Shown piece after piece: positions 63,821-64,000 of a stretch of 64,000 nucleotides of DNA. Origin of the DNA: Candidatus Kuenenia stuttgartensis. Its GTDB lineage: Bacteria; Pseudomonadota; Alphaproteobacteria; SMXS01. Position numbers and translations under genes: made by a program. Position 1 is the stretch's first letter. Every line of letters starts with the position of its first letter. The notes below the pieces were generated by a model. The model saw nothing but the letters and a program-made list of their open reading frames with translations. It was not told the DNA's origin and searched no databases. The DNA lies in assembly GCA_943329845.2 (NCBI GenBank), contig CALQFM020000008.1:1-64000 (forward strand), written 5' to 3'.

Positions 63821-64000
63821 GTCTGGATCTTCGGCGGCAGCGGAAACAGCGTCACGAAGCGGTTGGCGATGGTCCTGTAGCCGTCCACCTCCAGCGCGCC
63901 GTCGGCCTCCAGCACGGCCAGCGGCACGCCGGCATAGACCGCGCCCGCCACGGCGGGCGCTGTGCCGGTGAATACCGCATCTGCATTCTCGATGGGCGCA
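63817..64000 (-). CDS. C-terminal end of a probable HxlR-family regulator with SCP2-like domain
   Basis: The last 60 codons of a minus-strand gene that runs off the window. The sequence (VFTGTAPAVAGAVYAGVPLA ... RFVTLFPLPPKIQT) resembles the C-terminal sterol-carrier-like half of HxlR-type winged-helix regulators in alphaproteobacteria, from memory. The stop overlaps the pit stop by three bases. The DNA-binding domain is not visible, so the call is tentative. Confidence 0.55.
   Translation of the reverse strand, partial: APIENADAVFTGTAPAVAGAVYAGVPLAVLEADGALEVDGYRTIANRFVTLFPLPPKIQT

Overview
The window is GC-rich chromosomal DNA from an alphaproteobacterium. Three blocks point there: fpg - enoyl-CoA hydratase - rpsT - dnaA - dnaN - recF - gyrB; the opposing ubiE - ubiB - coaBC - dut run; and an ECF sigma factor/ChrR pair beside photolyase and lipid-modification genes. 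Protein features look like Rhodospirillales or relatives, but I cannot fix family or species from sequence alone. No tRNA, rRNA or CRISPR array was seen.

Layout. 1-5.5 kb: the 3' end of an IS630-type transposase, then a minus-strand redox operon (MftD-like FMN enzyme, FadH/OYE-type flavin-FeS enzyme, KstD-like flavoprotein) divergent from a TetR regulator. 5.5-8 kb: SH3-domain exported protein, D-glycerate dehydrogenase, and an RHH/PIN toxin-antitoxin pair with a perfect palindrome upstream. 7.9-14.6 kb: tightly packed minus-strand housekeeping genes (DsrE protein, moeB, cysK, Rrf2 regulator, dut, coaBC, ubiB, ubiE). 14.7-24 kb: plus-strand replication and repair block (mutM, enoyl-CoA hydratase, rpsT, rhodanese, dnaA, dnaN, recF, gyrB). 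24-32.7 kb: an S9 peptidase broken by one in-frame stop, a class A PBP, a deacetylase-like protein, SCO and YcgN proteins, an ankyrin protein, a phosphatase, a tiny His-tailed membrane protein and a DUF924 protein. 32.8-36.3 kb: Mla/MCE lipid transport operon. 36.5-43.4 kb: DUF6134, photolyase, flavin amine-oxidase-like, DUF1365 and Cfa genes, convergent with rpoE-chrR; this resembles the singlet-oxygen response regulon of Rhodobacter. 43.5-47.9 kb: MscS channel, a dipeptidase whose leader carries a palindromic repeat pair, a reductase and an FMN-binding-like protein. 48-54 kb: gltBD glutamate synthase. 54-64 kb: P450, SirB1-like protein, TerC, TerB-like protein, a frameshifted hybrid histidine kinase, a NUDIX-DUF47 fused frame with a Pit phosphate transporter, and the tail of a probable HxlR regulator.

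Most neighbours are coupled by 1-4 bp stop/start overlaps (ATGA, TGATG), so the operon calls are fairly firm. The least ordinary signals are: a ChrR anti-sigma domain with no His or Cys; mycofactocin-type redox enzymes with no mycofactocin core genes in view; a REPIN-like element inside a signal-peptide coding region; a NUDIX-DUF47 reading-frame fusion; and two genes broken by single-base changes, each of which could also be an assembly error.
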